From QHWT01 sp963755695 (GTDB taxonomy: Bacteria > Acidobacteriota > Vicinamibacteria > Vicinamibacterales > 2-12-FULL-66-21): DNA of 64,000 nt. Position 1 is the stretch's first letter. Each line of letters starts with the position of its first letter. The position numbers and the translations under genes are program-made. The stretch covers positions 248,001 through 312,000 of the forward strand of contig CAVWLB010000003.1 of assembly GCA_963755695.1 (NCBI GenBank), read 5' to 3'. Below, in pieces: positions 56,164 through 63,985 of the stretch. Below the pieces are notes generated by a model. That model searched no databases. It was not told the DNA's origin and worked only from the letters and a program-made list of their open reading frames with translations.

Positions 56164-56729
56164 GATTGCTCCTCTCCTTCTGCATCCGAGAAAATCCGCC
56201 GCGCTGCGGCCATCAGCTGTTCGAGCTGCCGTTGCTCGATTCGCGACAGCGGCCGGCGGACGTGGAGTTCCATGCCATCCGCAAGCGTGAAACGCTCCCA
56301 CTGCGAACGTTCCGGAACCGTGAGAGAAGCCGCGAACGACTTCCCCGTCTCCGCACGCGCTGCAAGCGGCTTGCTGATCCGCGCTATAGCCACTTGCGGG
56401 CCGGGCTCCGCCAGGACGCCACGGATGTAGTCCAGGGCCGAACCGCGGTTCTCGGCCTGCCGCCGCTTCGTCTCGGCGATGAGGACGTCTACCTGCTCGT
56501 CAGTGAGACCCTTGATCCGCTTTGCAATCTCCGCCAGTGGCAGATGTTGTTTCTGGAGCAGACGAATGAGCTTCAGCCTCGAGACATGGCCCTCGCCGTA
56601 GCGTGTGCCCGGTCCGGGCGCGCCCGCCGGCGGGAGGAGGCCCTGCTGGATGTAGAAATGCACCGTCCGCGGGGTCACTCTCGCTTGTTCGCACAGCGTG
56701 TTAATGTCGAGGTCCGTCAATTTCGGCAT
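56160..56729 (-). CDS. MerR-family regulator coupled to the VWA protein
   Basis: About 190 residues. HTH: LDINTLCEQARVTPRTVHFYIQQGLLPPAGAPGPGTRYGEGHVSRLKLIRLLQKQHLPLAEIAKRI. Instead of a short coiled coil, ~110 further residues follow (ALDYIRGVLAEPGPQVAI ... FTLADGMELHVRRPLSRIEQRQLEQLMAAARRIFSDA), a likely sensor or partner-binding domain. The stop overlaps the VWA start (ATGA). The ATG lies inside the -10 box of a consensus promoter (see next entry), so translation may really begin at the TTG at 56720 or later. Confidence 0.82.
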   Translation of the reverse strand: MPKLTDLDINTLCEQARVTPRTVHFYIQQGLLPPAGAPGPGTRYGEGHVSRLKLIRLLQKQHLPLAEIAKRIKGLTDEQVDVLIAETKRRQAENRGSALDYIRGVLAEPGPQVAIARISKPLAARAETGKSFAASLTVPERSQWERFTLADGMELHVRRPLSRIEQRQLEQLMAAARRIFSDAEGEEQS

Positions 56730-56756
56730 TATAACAGTGACACGTTTCACTGTCAA
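56728..56756 (-). promoter_or_regulatory. Perfect sigma70 promoter with dyad operator (MerR-VWA operon)
   Basis: On the minus strand TTGACA, 17 bases, TATAAT. The spacer and half of each box carry the dyad ACAGTGA-n6-TCACTGT (56734-56753). An operator placed between the -35 and -10 boxes is the hallmark of MerR regulation, although classic MerR promoters have a 19-20 base spacer; with 17 the regulator would repress rather than activate by twisting. Confidence 0.75.
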
Positions 56757-56834
56757 ATATCCTTACCCGGCTAATGCCCGGCAACGCGACGCGTGACGAC
56801 GAGCGCGATGCAGTGGGCGAAGGCAGGCAGCCTC

Positions 56835-57701
56835 CTACCCCGCTCGCGCGGGGATCAGGTGTGTCATGAGGGTCCGAATCTGCGCGCGCCACTGCAGCCG
56901 CTGCGCCATGTCGTTACGCCGCGCGGCGATCCACGCCAGCACCTGCGCGACGGCATATCCGTCCTGGCACGGAGCGTCCGCCCCCGGCACCGGCACACCA
57001 TCTTTCAGGGTCCACTCGTGCGGCACAGCATTTCTTGTTCGGCGAACGGGCGTTCCGTCGAACCCAGTGGTCGCGATCGCGTGGACCCTCGCGGCTGCCA
57101 GCGGCCCCCATGCTTCAGCGACCGGCCCGTCGATCCATTCCACCAGCGTCCGGCCGTCGATCTTCTTCTTGCTCCACAGTCCGAACGACTCCGGATCCTG
57201 GACGGCGGACGCCACGCCCTCGGCCAGCACCGTAGAGATGTCCTCAATGTCGAGCGGGGGCACATGCCGCTGCCGCACCCTCGCGGACGGCGTCCCGACG
57301 AGGAGCCCGTTGCTGCAGACGAAGCGGAACCAACCGACCACCGCGAAGAGCGGCACCGTTTTGTCGACCGAGTTGAAGCACTCGAACGTCAGCGCCATCT
57401 CGTGTCCGTCGTCTGGCTTCACCGCGTACTTGCGCGGCAGCGTCGCGCGCAGCGCGACGCGGGTGCCGTATTCGGAGATCAGGAGGCGCGCCGGTACCGC
57501 GGCCGGGTCGATGCCGGCCTTCATGATTTCGACGCCGACCGCGCGGACCGCGTCAGCGTGCTGCACGAGCACGTATTGCTTCGACACGGTTGTTACCGGT
57601 AGCGGCTCGTCACCCGCCGCCGCCTTGCGGACGATCAAATCGTGGAACTTGTTGCGTCCGAACGCGCGTCGCTCGAAGACAGGCAGGACCCCGGGCACCA
57701 T
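56835..57701 (-). CDS. DUF932 (phage/plasmid-type) protein
   Basis: About 288 residues. Reads FHDLIVRKAAAGDEPLPVTTVSKQYVLVQHADAVRAVGVEI, LLISEYGTRVALRATLPRKYAVKPDDGHEMALTFECFNSVDKTVPLFAVVGWFRFVCSNGLLVG, and a helical tail LVEWIDGPVAEAWGPLAAARVHAI. The CSNGL motif and layout are DUF932/TIGR03299, a family found on phages, plasmids and in islands, of unknown function. I used the ATG at 57701; no strong ribosome site; a longer in-frame start at 57803 is possible. Confidence 0.75.
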   Translation of the reverse strand: MVPGVLPVFERRAFGRNKFHDLIVRKAAAGDEPLPVTTVSKQYVLVQHADAVRAVGVEIMKAGIDPAAVPARLLISEYGTRVALRATLPRKYAVKPDDGHEMALTFECFNSVDKTVPLFAVVGWFRFVCSNGLLVGTPSARVRQRHVPPLDIEDISTVLAEGVASAVQDPESFGLWSKKKIDGRTLVEWIDGPVAEAWGPLAAARVHAIATTGFDGTPVRRTRNAVPHEWTLKDGVPVPGADAPCQDGYAVAQVLAWIAARRNDMAQRLQWRAQIRTLMTHLIPARAG

Positions 57702-57980
57702 ATATCTAGCGTGGTGTCGATCGCGGCCATGCTTTCGCCGTGCCAGTGTCTGCCCCCGCGATCCATTCCCTGCCAACTGAGGCGCCGCAAATGGCCGTTG
57801 CATGCATTCAGGCTACCTGGCGAGCGTGACAGGGCGGGTCAACCTTGCCTGCGGACCGAACGTTCTGGGACGTCGCCGGATGCCGCTGGGACTCGACGTC
57901 ACCGCGCTCGAGGAGTCTCATGGTCTGCGCCGTCCCTAGACCGAGATAATGCGACCCGACGGCACCGGTTCAAACGGAGC

Positions 57981-58277
57981 TCACGCGACGTCGACCGGCC
58001 AGGTCACGGTCACTCCGCGGAAATGGTTGTACGCCTGCTTCAGCAGCCACTCGGCCCTGTCGCGTCCGTAGGGGGTGAGTGCGGTCGACGTCGCGAGCTG
58101 GGAATGTCCCATCGCGAAGTACGGCGCGTGCAGGCCGCAGCTCCTGCAGCCACCGGGCGCGCTGAGCACCACCGTCATGTCGTTAGGATACAGGGCGACG
58201 ATCTTGCCGAGCACCTCGACGCCGTCCACCTTCGTCGAGATGTGAATGCCCTGGAGAGGGAATATCCGCTGGGACAT
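57981..58277 (-). CDS. Small CxxC protein of unknown function
   Basis: 98 residues. ATG with AGGAGGCAAG upstream. Reads FPLQGIHISTKVDGVEVLGKIVALYPNDMTVVL (SH3-like or PilZ-like beta strands), then PGGCRSCGLHAPYFAM with a C-x-x-C, and a helical end. The family is unknown to me. The good ribosome site and codon use support a real gene. It is upstream of, and in line with, the DUF932 gene. Confidence 0.6.
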   Translation of the reverse strand: MSQRIFPLQGIHISTKVDGVEVLGKIVALYPNDMTVVLSAPGGCRSCGLHAPYFAMGHSQLATSTALTPYGRDRAEWLLKQAYNHFRGVTVTWPVDVA

Positions 58278-58916
58278 GTTCTTGCCTCCTGGTCGGGGCC
58301 GCATCCGCGCCGCCTGGCGCGCTGGCACCTTGCGCGTCCTCACAGGAGTGAGACGTCGCCGGTTGCCGGACTCGCCGCGTCCGGGCGAGTCGCTCTCGAT
58401 GTGGTTGACAGTATACAGCCGACGTCAACCGTCGCCGTTCAGACGCGGAGTGATCTGAGTTGTCACGGCCCGGTGAGATAGTAGGGGGATGTCAACGACG
58501 AGGGGTGCCGACTCCAACACGACGACAATTGCAGATCTGGCTCTGTGGGTCGGTGGGCCTTCAGCGCCCGAAGCAGCGGAGTCCCCGTCAAGCAGGTACG
58601 TTGCGATACCCCTGTGTTATCCCGCTCGTCAACACCGAGCGGATCGCTATCCTCCGTCGGATGAGAGCTTTCTGCACGTCCTGAAACTCCGAAACGCTAG
58701 GGTACCGACGGCCAACCCACAACCCGGGTGTTACCCGCGGTTGTGAACTCGCCCCGATTCCGCCTTGCCCGAGCAGGCCCCCGCTGGACGGAACAGGGGC
58801 TCCGGGGATCTGTAGGTCACAGCTGTTTTGAGAAGTCCGGCGCGGCCAAACTGAACGGAATCAAAGGGTTGAGGGCAAAAATGACTTCCTGGCACACCAT
58901 GACTGCCCCATGGTCG
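58278..58916. other. Region without a supported gene before the tRNA fragment
   Basis: About 640 bases. Readings on both strands are short and implausible. The sequence up to 58500 probably contains the promoter of the CxxC gene. Nothing else recognised. Confidence 0.35.
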
Positions 58917-58962
58917 GGCTTGGGGGCAGGGGTCGCTGGTTCGAACCCAGTCGCCCCGACCA
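58917..58962 (+). tRNA. 3-prime fragment of tRNA-Pro (anticodon region GGG), 5-prime half missing
   Basis: The stretch has the anticodon-loop word TTGGGGG, the T-arm GCTGG-TTCGAAC-CCAGT, the acceptor 3-prime strand CGCCCCG, A, and an encoded CCA. These are the last ~46 bases of a tRNA-Pro. The 5-prime acceptor strand (CGGGGCG) and the D-arm are not in the 40 bases before it. It is therefore a tRNA 3-prime end copy, the usual trace of integration by a tyrosine-recombinase element. Confidence 0.6.
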
Positions 58963-58977
58963 CTTTTCAAGGGGTCC

Positions 58978-58996
58978 GGGGTTCCAGCGGGGTTCC
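58978..58996 (+). repeat. 19-bp direct repeat, left copy
   Basis: GGGGTTCCAGCGGGGTTCC, itself two GGGGTTCC octamers separated by AGC. It lies 15 bases behind the tRNA-Pro fragment. An exact second copy stands at 62938. Confidence 0.8.
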
Positions 58997-59248
58997 ACAG
59001 ACGGCGCCATGTCGTGCCTCTCCTTAGCGGCGTCTCAGGTCCTCTACCACCCACGTTCGGCTTCAAAGTTGCGTCACGCTTGAGGAGTCATGGGTAAGCC
59101 TGTCCGCGCCTAATAATGTCCTCATCACCGGCCAAGCCCGAAGGCGTGGCGGTACTCGTGACCTGCACCACGAAAGAGCTCGCGCGTATGCAGGTAATGA
59201 GGAGAAGACTGGCGGCTTCCCGTCGCTGAGAAGACCGAAATCAACCTC

Positions 59249-62103
59249 ATGGACCTGATCTCGGGGTCGGTCGATCAGACATCGTCGCCGCAGGCGAAGA
59301 TCGCCCTGTTCCGGTCGCTCTTCCGAGGCCGCGACGACGTGTACCCGCGGCGATTCGAGAGCCGCAAAACAGGCAGGTCTGGGTACGCGCCCGCCTGTGC
59401 CAACGAGTGGGTCCGAGGCGTGTGCGAGAAGCCGCGCATCAAATGCGCCGAATGTCCCAACCGTCGGTTCCTTCCGGTCACTGACGACGTCATTCGCTGG
59501 CACCTGTCAGGTTGCGACCCCGAGGGACAGCCCTTCGTCGCTGGCGTCTACCCGTTGCTTCAGGACGAGACCTGCTTCTTCCTCGCCGTCGATTTCGACA
59601 AGGCCGGCTGGCGCGACGATGCCGCGGCGTTTCTTGAAACTTGTCGCCACCTCAATCTCCCAGCCGCGCTCGAACGATCACGCTCCGGGCGAGGTGCGCA
59701 TGTCTGGTTCTTCTTCGATGAGGCGATTCCGGCGGCGCTTGCCCGAAGACTGGGATCGCATGTCCTCACCGAGACAATGGAGAGACGTCCGGACATCGGG
59801 CTCGATTCGTACGACCGGCTGTTTCCCAATCAAGACACGATGCCGCAAGGAGGATTCGGAAACCTGATCGCTCTGCCGCTCCAGAGGGCAGCGCGCAAAC
59901 AGGACAACACGGTCTTTCTTGATAGCGCCTTTGTTCCGTGGGCCGACCAGTGGGCATTTCTCGCGAGCGTTCGCAAGATGGGACGGCCCCAGATTGAAGA
60001 GATCGTCGAGGACGCTGAACGACGAGGCCGCATTCTCGGCGTACGGTTGCCACCGCAGGACGATGGAGAAACAGAGCCTTGGACTGCACCTCCGTCACGC
60101 ATCGAAGAGAGGCCCCGATCGTCGGTGATTTGCCAGCGACGTTGGAACTCGTCCTTGGCAATCAGATCTACATCCCCAAGCAAGGGCTGCATCCGGGACT
60201 TCGAAACCGATTGCTTCGGCTCGCTGCGTTTCAGAATCCCGAGTTCTACAAAGCGCAGGCGATGCGGCTTTCGACGTACAGCAAGCCACGCGTCATCGCG
60301 TGCGCCGAGGATCTCCCGCATCACATCGGACTGCCGCGCGGCTGCCTCGATGACGTTCGCAAGACCCTCACGGATCTTGGTGTTCGCACGGCCATTCGCG
60401 ACGAACGTCGCGACGGCAGTCGTTTGGAGGTGAAGTTTCAAGGCGAGCTTCGGCAGCAGCAGAAGGCAGCAGCGGACGCGATGCTGCGTCATGAGACTGG
60501 CGTATTGGCAGCCACAACAGCGTTCGGCAAGACCGTCGTCGCCGCGTGGCTCATCGCCCGGCGCGGCGTGAACACGCTCGTGCTAGTTCATCGCCGGCAG
60601 CTGCTCGACCAATGGATTGAGCGTCTCTCGACGTTCCTCGATGTCCCGGCGAAATCGATCGGACGAATCGGCGGAGGACGAAATCGCCCGACTGGACAGA
60701 TTGATGTCGGCATCATTCAGAGTCTCGTCCGAAAAGGCGTCGTGGATGACCGCGTCGCTGAGTACGGCCATGTGATCGTCGATGAGTGCCATCACCTGTC
60801 GGCGCACAGTTTCGAGCAGGTGGTACGCCAAGCCAAAGCCCGATTCGTGGTGGGCTTGTCGGCAACCGTCGCACGCAAGGACGGCCACCATCCGATCATC
60901 TTCATGCAGTGCGGTCCGGTTCGACATCAGGTAAACGCTCGCGCACAGGCGGCATCCCGCCCGTTCGAGCACTTCGTGCTGGTTCAGCCGACGTCGTTCC
61001 AGCCGAACAGAAGCCCTGATCCGGACAAGCGCGTCGAATTTCAGACGCTGTACCAGGAGTTGGTCGGCGACCAGACGCGTACTCGACGAATCTGTGAGGA
61101 CGTTGTCGATTCGGTTCGCAATGGGCGCTCGCCGTTAATTTTGACGGAGCGCAATGAGCACCTCGACCGCTTCGAACACGAGCTGGCGTCGCGCGTTGAT
61201 CACGTTGTGGTCTTGCGCGCCGGCATGGGCAAGAAGCAGCGCCAGGCGGTCAATGACCGTCTCGCAGCCATCCCGCGGCATGAAGGGCGAATCATCCTCG
61301 CGACCGGCAAGTACATTGGCGAGGGATTCGACGACCCACGTTTGGACACGTTGTTCCTGACGCTTCCTGTCTCGTGGCGGGGAACGGTCGCGCAGTACGC
61401 CGGCCGGCTGCATCGTCTCTACGATGGGAAGCGCGAGGTGCGCATCTACGACTACGCCGATCTCAACGTGCCGATGCTGGCGCGAATGTTTGATCGGCGA
61501 TGTCGCGGGTATGAGGCTATCGGCTACACGATCCTTCTTCCGGCCAGCGCCATTCCAGGGTGGCCTGCCGATGTCGTTCTTCCGTCCGATCCGGTCTGGA
61601 AGCGCGATTACTCCGGTAGCGTGCGAAGGCTCATTAGAGACGGTGTCGACACGCCGCTGGCGAGCCTGTTCGTGCACGCCGCCCGGGCGATGCCGGAAGA
61701 CGCCGACGGTGCAGCGCGGGCAAGAAGTGCAACCGAGGCGTTCCTCTACCGGCGACTGGACACGCTGACGGAGACCAGTGGACGCTTCCGTCTCAACGTG
61801 GCGCTGCCGATCCCGTTCGACGGCTTCGGAAGCCTTGAAGTCGACCTGCTGTGCGCCGACGCGCGCGTTGCCATCGAACTCGATGGCGGACAGCACCTCG
61901 CGGATCCAGTCGCGTATCGTCGCGATAGACGGAAGGACCAGTTGCTGCAGGAGAACGGCTACTTCGTGCTGCGCTTTCTTGCCGAGGACGTAGGCAAGGA
62001 CCTGGATGCTGTGCTCGATGCGATTCTGAGGGCGCTTGCGCGGCGTCGCCAGTCAGCAGCACGGGTCGAGCCTCTCAAATTCGTACGGCGAGGCAGTGAA
62101 TGA
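59249..62103 (+). CDS. TOTE-type AEP primase / SF2 helicase / DUF559 nuclease fusion (one frameshift)
   Basis: About 950 residues, joined at a probable one-base loss in the C-run at 60113-60116. Residues 1-280: TOTE archaeo-eukaryotic primase domain with Cys pair KCAECPNR, FLAVDFDKAGWRDD (catalytic D-x-D), RSGRGAHVWFFF and NLIALPLQ. Residues 300-780: SF2 helicase, Walker A TTAFGKTVVAAWL, LVLVHRRQLLDQW, VIVDECHHLSAHSF (DEAH-type), LSATVARKDGH, EGFDDPRLDTLFL, and QYAGRLHRLY. The last ~120 residues: DUF559/Vsr-like nuclease, LEVDLLCADARVAIELDGGQHL and QLLQENGYFVLRF. The weak ribosome site at the ATG leaves the start less certain. It would nick, unwind and prime nucleic acid in a conflict/defence setting; this role is inferred from the TOTE class. 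Confidence 0.88.
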
Positions 62104-62213
62104 CATCGCTTACGGTCTGGTAGACGCTCGGGACCTCGCATTGTGGCTTGACGAACACGGCTGCCGGAGCGCGGTCTTTCACAGATCAGCGGCCTCCGGG
62201 CTACACTGTCAAT

Positions 62214-62444
62214 ATGGAGTTCAAGAGGATCACGACCAATCCCCGCCAGATGGGGGGAGTTCCGTGTCTTCGCGGTCTTCGGATTCCCGTTGCGACTGTC
62301 GTTGCCCTCGTGGCTGAAGGGCAAACCACAGAGGGTATCCTCGCGCTGTACCCCGACCTCGAGGCTGACGACGTCCGCGAGGCGCTGCTCTTTGCGGCCG
62401 AAGCCGTCCGCGAACGAGCGTTGCCCCTCGCCGCCGGCGAATGA
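62214..62444 (+). CDS. DUF433 antitoxin
   Basis: 76 residues. FKRITTNPRQMGGVPCLRGLRIPVATVVALVAEGQTTEGILALYPDLEADDVREALLFAAE is a complete DUF433 domain (winged helix, antitoxin to Mut7-C/DUF5615 PIN-like toxins). The gene overlaps the toxin gene by ATGA. It follows the TOTE gene by about 110 bases on the same strand. Confidence 0.9.
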   Translation: MEFKRITTNPRQMGGVPCLRGLRIPVATVVALVAEGQTTEGILALYPDLEADDVREALLFAAEAVRERALPLAAGE

Positions 62445-62695
62445 GGTTCCTGATCGACAACGCGCTTTCGCCAGCGCTCGCTGCTCTCCTGCAACAGGCC
62501 GGTCATGATGCAATCCATGTTCGCGAATTGGGATTGCAGCACGCCGACGACGAAGTGATCTTCGAGCGCGCTGCCGCCGAGCATCGAATCGTCGTGTCCG
62601 CGGATGCCTTGGAGAACGGCAGCATCGTAACGTTCGAGCCAGCTCGGGTGCGAGTTCGCTTGCTTCCGATCGGCCCGCGGGGTGGCGACGAGTAG
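62441..62695 (+). CDS. DUF5615 PIN-like toxin with internal deletion
   Basis: Only 84 residues; family members have about 110-120. The N-terminal part is normal: FLIDNALSPALAALLQQAGHDAIHVRELGLQHADDEVIFERAAAEHRIVVSAD (catalytic Asp in the first strand). It then jumps straight to ALENGSIVTFEPARVRVRLLPI, the normal C-terminus. The DxDFG segment and the central helix, ~30 residues, are missing in frame. The toxin is probably inactive while its antitoxin is intact. Confidence 0.8.
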   Translation: MRFLIDNALSPALAALLQQAGHDAIHVRELGLQHADDEVIFERAAAEHRIVVSADALENGSIVTFEPARVRVRLLPIGPRGGDE

Positions 62696-63222
62696 GTCAA
62701 ACCTGACGGAACTTCGACACGCTGCTCGGGTCTCGCCCGTATTGCAAACGCCATCCTGAGATCACGCAGTTCTTCACACGCTCGGGTGCGTATGGCGAAG
62801 TCTTCGAGCATCTCGATCCTCTCGCCAAGAAGAAGGGGATCCAGCCACTTCTTGGCGCTAGCCGACCCGACCGCACCGATTCGGGCCTTGAAACAGGGGG
62901 TCGTGCCGCACGAATCGGCGCGAAAGTGGTCTCTGTTGGGGTTCCAGCGGGGTTCCGCCGAGCGATGTGCTCGCCATAATGTCACGCGATTGCCTGCGTC
63001 AAGTTGTTCTGAATCAGAAACTTGACGAGGTCCGTTGACAGACGCCGCCTGGTCGCCGTCTCGCGAAATTCAAATCCCACCAGCTCAAGCGCCGGGGAAC
63101 AGCGGGGTAACAGCGCAGACGCCATCTTGCGCCTCGATGTGGACGATCCAGTCTTGCGGGAGCGGAGGTGAATGCCGACCAGGGCGCGAGGTCTGGGCCT
63201 GTCCCGAACGACATCCAAGTGG
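62696..63222. other. Non-coding or decayed region with the second 19-bp repeat
   Basis: About 530 bases between the two TA pairs. It contains the second repeat (62938). A minus-strand reading through 62710-62880 (WLDPLLLGERIEMLEDFAIR ... LRMAFAIRARPEQR) looks protein-like but has no start or family; it could be the remnant of an integrase-neighbour gene. A second stretch 63000-63100 (ELVGFEFRETATRRRLSTDLVKF) also looks coding in part. I would not call either a gene. Confidence 0.35.
62938..62956 (+). repeat. 19-bp direct repeat, right copy
   Basis: Identical to the copy at 58978 over 19 bases, same orientation, 3960 bases apart. The flanks differ on both sides. The pair encloses the TOTE gene and the damaged TA pair. 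Confidence 0.8.
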
Positions 63223-63618
63223 TCACGGCGATTTCGGCAGGTAGACGATTCGGTTCGTCCAATCCCAGGCGCGACCTTCATTGAACCAGAACGCGGTCAG
63301 CAGGCGCGCTTGCTCGCCGTAGTTGGTACTCCGAACGCTGCGGCGGAACAGGATGAGGCCGCCGTGACTCTCCCCCGCGCGCAGCACCTGGCCCGCGTGC
63401 CATGGGAGCGTTGCACGATCAAAGGCGACGAGCACCAAACCGGCTTCGGCGCAAGAGATCAACAGGGCCGTATCGTCCAGGCCAAGCCAGGATCCGTCTT
63501 GCCACCGTGCGATGTGAAGGATCGGAAAATCCCGGCGCAAACGCGTGCAGGCCGAGACGAATCGATGCGACGTATTCTCGTCAGCGAGCAGCCGAGGCTG
63601 TGCCGGTCTCTTCGTCAC
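63223..63618 (-). CDS. DUF5615 PIN-like toxin (full length)
   Basis: 131 residues, GTG start. RLLADENTSHRFVSACTRLRRDFPILHIARWQDGSWLGLDDTALLISCAEAGLVLVAFDRATLPWHAGQVLRAGESHGGLILFRRSV. The acidic residues of the PIN-like fold (ADEN, DD, FD) are present and the length is normal, unlike the first pair. The start overlaps the antitoxin gene by 38 bases, so the two are coupled. Probably an RNase whose target is unknown. Confidence 0.82.
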   Translation of the reverse strand: MTKRPAQPRLLADENTSHRFVSACTRLRRDFPILHIARWQDGSWLGLDDTALLISCAEAGLVLVAFDRATLPWHAGQVLRAGESHGGLILFRRSVRSTNYGEQARLLTAFWFNEGRAWDWTNRIVYLPKSP

Positions 63619-63958
63619 GCGCGGTGTGGATTTCTTCGGGGAAGGCCCTGGCGTATGCCAACGCTCGCTTGACGAGCACGCGCGGCCACCGGAAGTGGCT
63701 CGCCGTCTTCTCTACCGACTTGGTTTCCTCGTGCACCGCGAGGACTTCCCACACGGCGACGCGATGGCCGGTCAGGTACGCTTCGCGGCCTGAAAGCGAA
63801 TCGCGAAAGGAAATTCCAGGAAACTCGGTTTCGAGACTCTTTTCGATGACGTATCGCGCGACGAGATCGCTCTTTGAGGTCCGGGCGGCACGTGCCTGTT
63901 TGGTCACCAACCGCTCGTAACGCGAAGGCACGCGGCCGGACACGTATGCCGATCTCAT
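63581..63958 (-). CDS. DUF433-type antitoxin with N-terminal extension
   Basis: About 125 residues from the ATG behind TTGAGG; an earlier in-frame ATG at 63994 would overlap the promoter. N-terminal: RSAYVSGRVPSRYERLVTKQARAARTSKSDLVARYVIEKSLETEFPGISF (helical, ribbon-helix-like). C-terminal: GREAYLTGHRVAVWEVLAVHEETKSVEKTASHFRWPRVLVKRALAYARAFPEEI, which fits DUF433. It is upstream of and coupled to the toxin. Confidence 0.8.
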   Translation of the reverse strand: MRSAYVSGRVPSRYERLVTKQARAARTSKSDLVARYVIEKSLETEFPGISFRDSLSGREAYLTGHRVAVWEVLAVHEETKSVEKTASHFRWPRVLVKRALAYARAFPEEIHTARDEETGTASAAR

Positions 63959-63970
63959 GTCCTCAAGTGT

Positions 63971-63985
63971 GTGCACAATGTGCAC
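63971..63985 (-). promoter_or_regulatory. GTGCAC operator of the right-edge TA pair
   Basis: GTGCAC-AAT-GTGCAC is an almost perfect 15-bp dyad made of two GTGCAC palindromes, between a TTGACT -35 like box (63989-63994) and the antitoxin start. It is a fitting site for autoregulation by the antitoxin. Confidence 0.6.

Noticed and set aside
62503..62985. Minus-strand gene between the TA pairs
   Set aside because: One part of it looks protein-like, but it overlaps the toxin on the other strand, has no start signal and runs through the 19-bp repeat; kept only as a possible remnant.
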